Position numbers and translations under genes: made by a program
Assembly (NCBI GenBank): GCA_964429075.1
Contig: CAYSBA010000031.1
Coordinates: 1-9,472, forward strand
Length of the DNA stretch: 9,472 nucleotides
Source: CAYSBA01 sp964429075 [NCBI: uncultured bacterium]
Lineage (GTDB): Bacteria; CAYSBA01
Direction of reading: 5' to 3'
Shown here: in pieces, positions 9,038 to 9,472 of the stretch
Layout of the letters: each line of letters begins with the position of its first letter
Numbering within the stretch: position 1 is the stretch's first letter
The notes under the pieces: generated by a model
Told to the model about the DNA's origin: nothing
The model's input: only the letters and a program-made list of their open reading frames with translations
The model's database searches: none

Positions 9038-9472
9038 GTGCCTGTTGGAGTATCATTAAAGAGATTAATTGCCTCTGTTGTTGATGGAGTGTTAGTCGCA
9101 CTCCCGTGTATAGCACTGAATCTTATAACTGTAGATTTATATTCCCCCTATAGGTTATGGGCAATAAAGGAGTCGTTCCCAAACTGGATCGCAGCATATC
9201 TTCTTGAATTTGGGTATCCTCTGGTATTTTTTACATCTATTTTCTTTCTTATTTTACTGTTTACATATCAATACTACTTTTTTGTAACAAAAGCTCAGAC
9301 CCCGGGAATGCAATTGGTTCGTTTAAAAATAGGTACAATAGATAAAAAACGGGTCATGCTCAGGATTTTTGGTAATCTTCTCTCATTTTTAACCCTTGGA
9401 TTTTTATTTTTTATTACTTTTTGTAAGGTAAATAAAACTTTATTATATCATTTTTTAAACTTTGATAAATAT
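9038..9472 (+). CDS. RDD-family membrane protein, N-terminal part (3' truncated by window edge)
   Basis: From GTG at 9038 the frame stays open for 145 codons to the edge, with no stop seen. RDD proteins are small integral membrane proteins of mostly unknown role; some members have been linked to ion transport. The family's first signature is present: Arg9-Leu-Ile-Ala12 with Asp16 inside the first hydrophobic helix (about 9-32). A second hydrophobic stretch covers about 58-83. The family-like loop AQTPGMQLVRLKI (86-98) follows, then a third hydrophobic stretch at about 110-128. The second family aspartate, usually in an L-H-D motif after the last helix, seems to be His138. GTG is chosen because the preceding in-frame codons are the rpoC TGA and TCG, and later starts would cut into the Arg/Asp helix. 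No good Shine-Dalgarno is visible, so translation probably depends on ribosomes arriving from rpoC. Only 7 of the last 52 bases are G or C. Family call fairly sure, function unknown. Confidence 0.8.
   Translation, partial: MPVGVSLKRLIASVVDGVLVALPCIALNLITVDLYSPYRLWAIKESFPNWIAAYLLEFGYPLVFFTSIFFLILLFTYQYYFFVTKAQTPGMQLVRLKIGTIDKKRVMLRIFGNLLSFLTLGFLFFITFCKVNKTLLYHFLNFDKY

Noticed and set aside
9035-9120. A terminator after rpoC
   Set aside because: No stem followed by a T run is visible, and the next coding frame begins three bases after the stop.
1-9472. An undescribed defence, mobile or biosynthetic system
   Set aside because: All but the last 435 bases belong to conserved ribosomal-stalk and RNA polymerase genes in standard order, with no repeats, integrase, transposase, tRNA or unusual domain.

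Overview
This window is a stretch of the bacterial rplJ-rplL-rpoB-rpoC cluster, all on the + strand, followed by the start of a membrane-protein gene. It carries the 3' end of rplJ (ribosomal protein L10), all of rplL (L7/L12), all of rpoB (RNA polymerase beta), all of rpoC (beta') and the first 145 codons of an RDD-family membrane protein that runs off the right edge. There are no RNA genes, mobile elements or CRISPR arrays, and no intergenic gap longer than 89 bases.

The organism is a bacterium with AT-rich DNA that often uses AGA/AGG for arginine and ATA for isoleucine. Beta has both large lineage inserts known from Escherichia coli (in the beta lobe and ahead of the GDK-AGRHGNKG segment), and beta' has the large trigger-loop insert. 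Together these point to Proteobacteria or an allied Gram-negative phylum. The general look of beta recalls Deltaproteobacteria in the old broad sense, or Nitrospirota-like lineages. I cannot place it more precisely by eye.

Layout: L10 ends at 272, and a 45-base spacer leads to rplL (318-698). An 89-base spacer follows, with two mutually exclusive hairpins, and is the only place in the window where RNA structure could adjust polymerase expression relative to the ribosomal stalk. rpoB (788-4903) and rpoC (4907-9034) are separated by three bases, and the rpoC ribosome binding site lies inside the last rpoB codons. Three bases after the rpoC stop, in the same frame, a GTG start opens the RDD-family gene, and the DNA becomes very AT-rich towards the edge.

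L10 and L7/L12 form the ribosomal stalk that recruits translational GTPases; beta and beta' form the catalytic core of RNA polymerase. All motifs I checked in these four proteins are intact. I see no new defence, mobile or metabolic system. The least ordinary items are the membrane-protein gene packed directly behind rpoC, the two in-frame 'stop, one codon, start' junctions, the spacer hairpins, and the natural variation in the rifampicin-pocket segment of beta.
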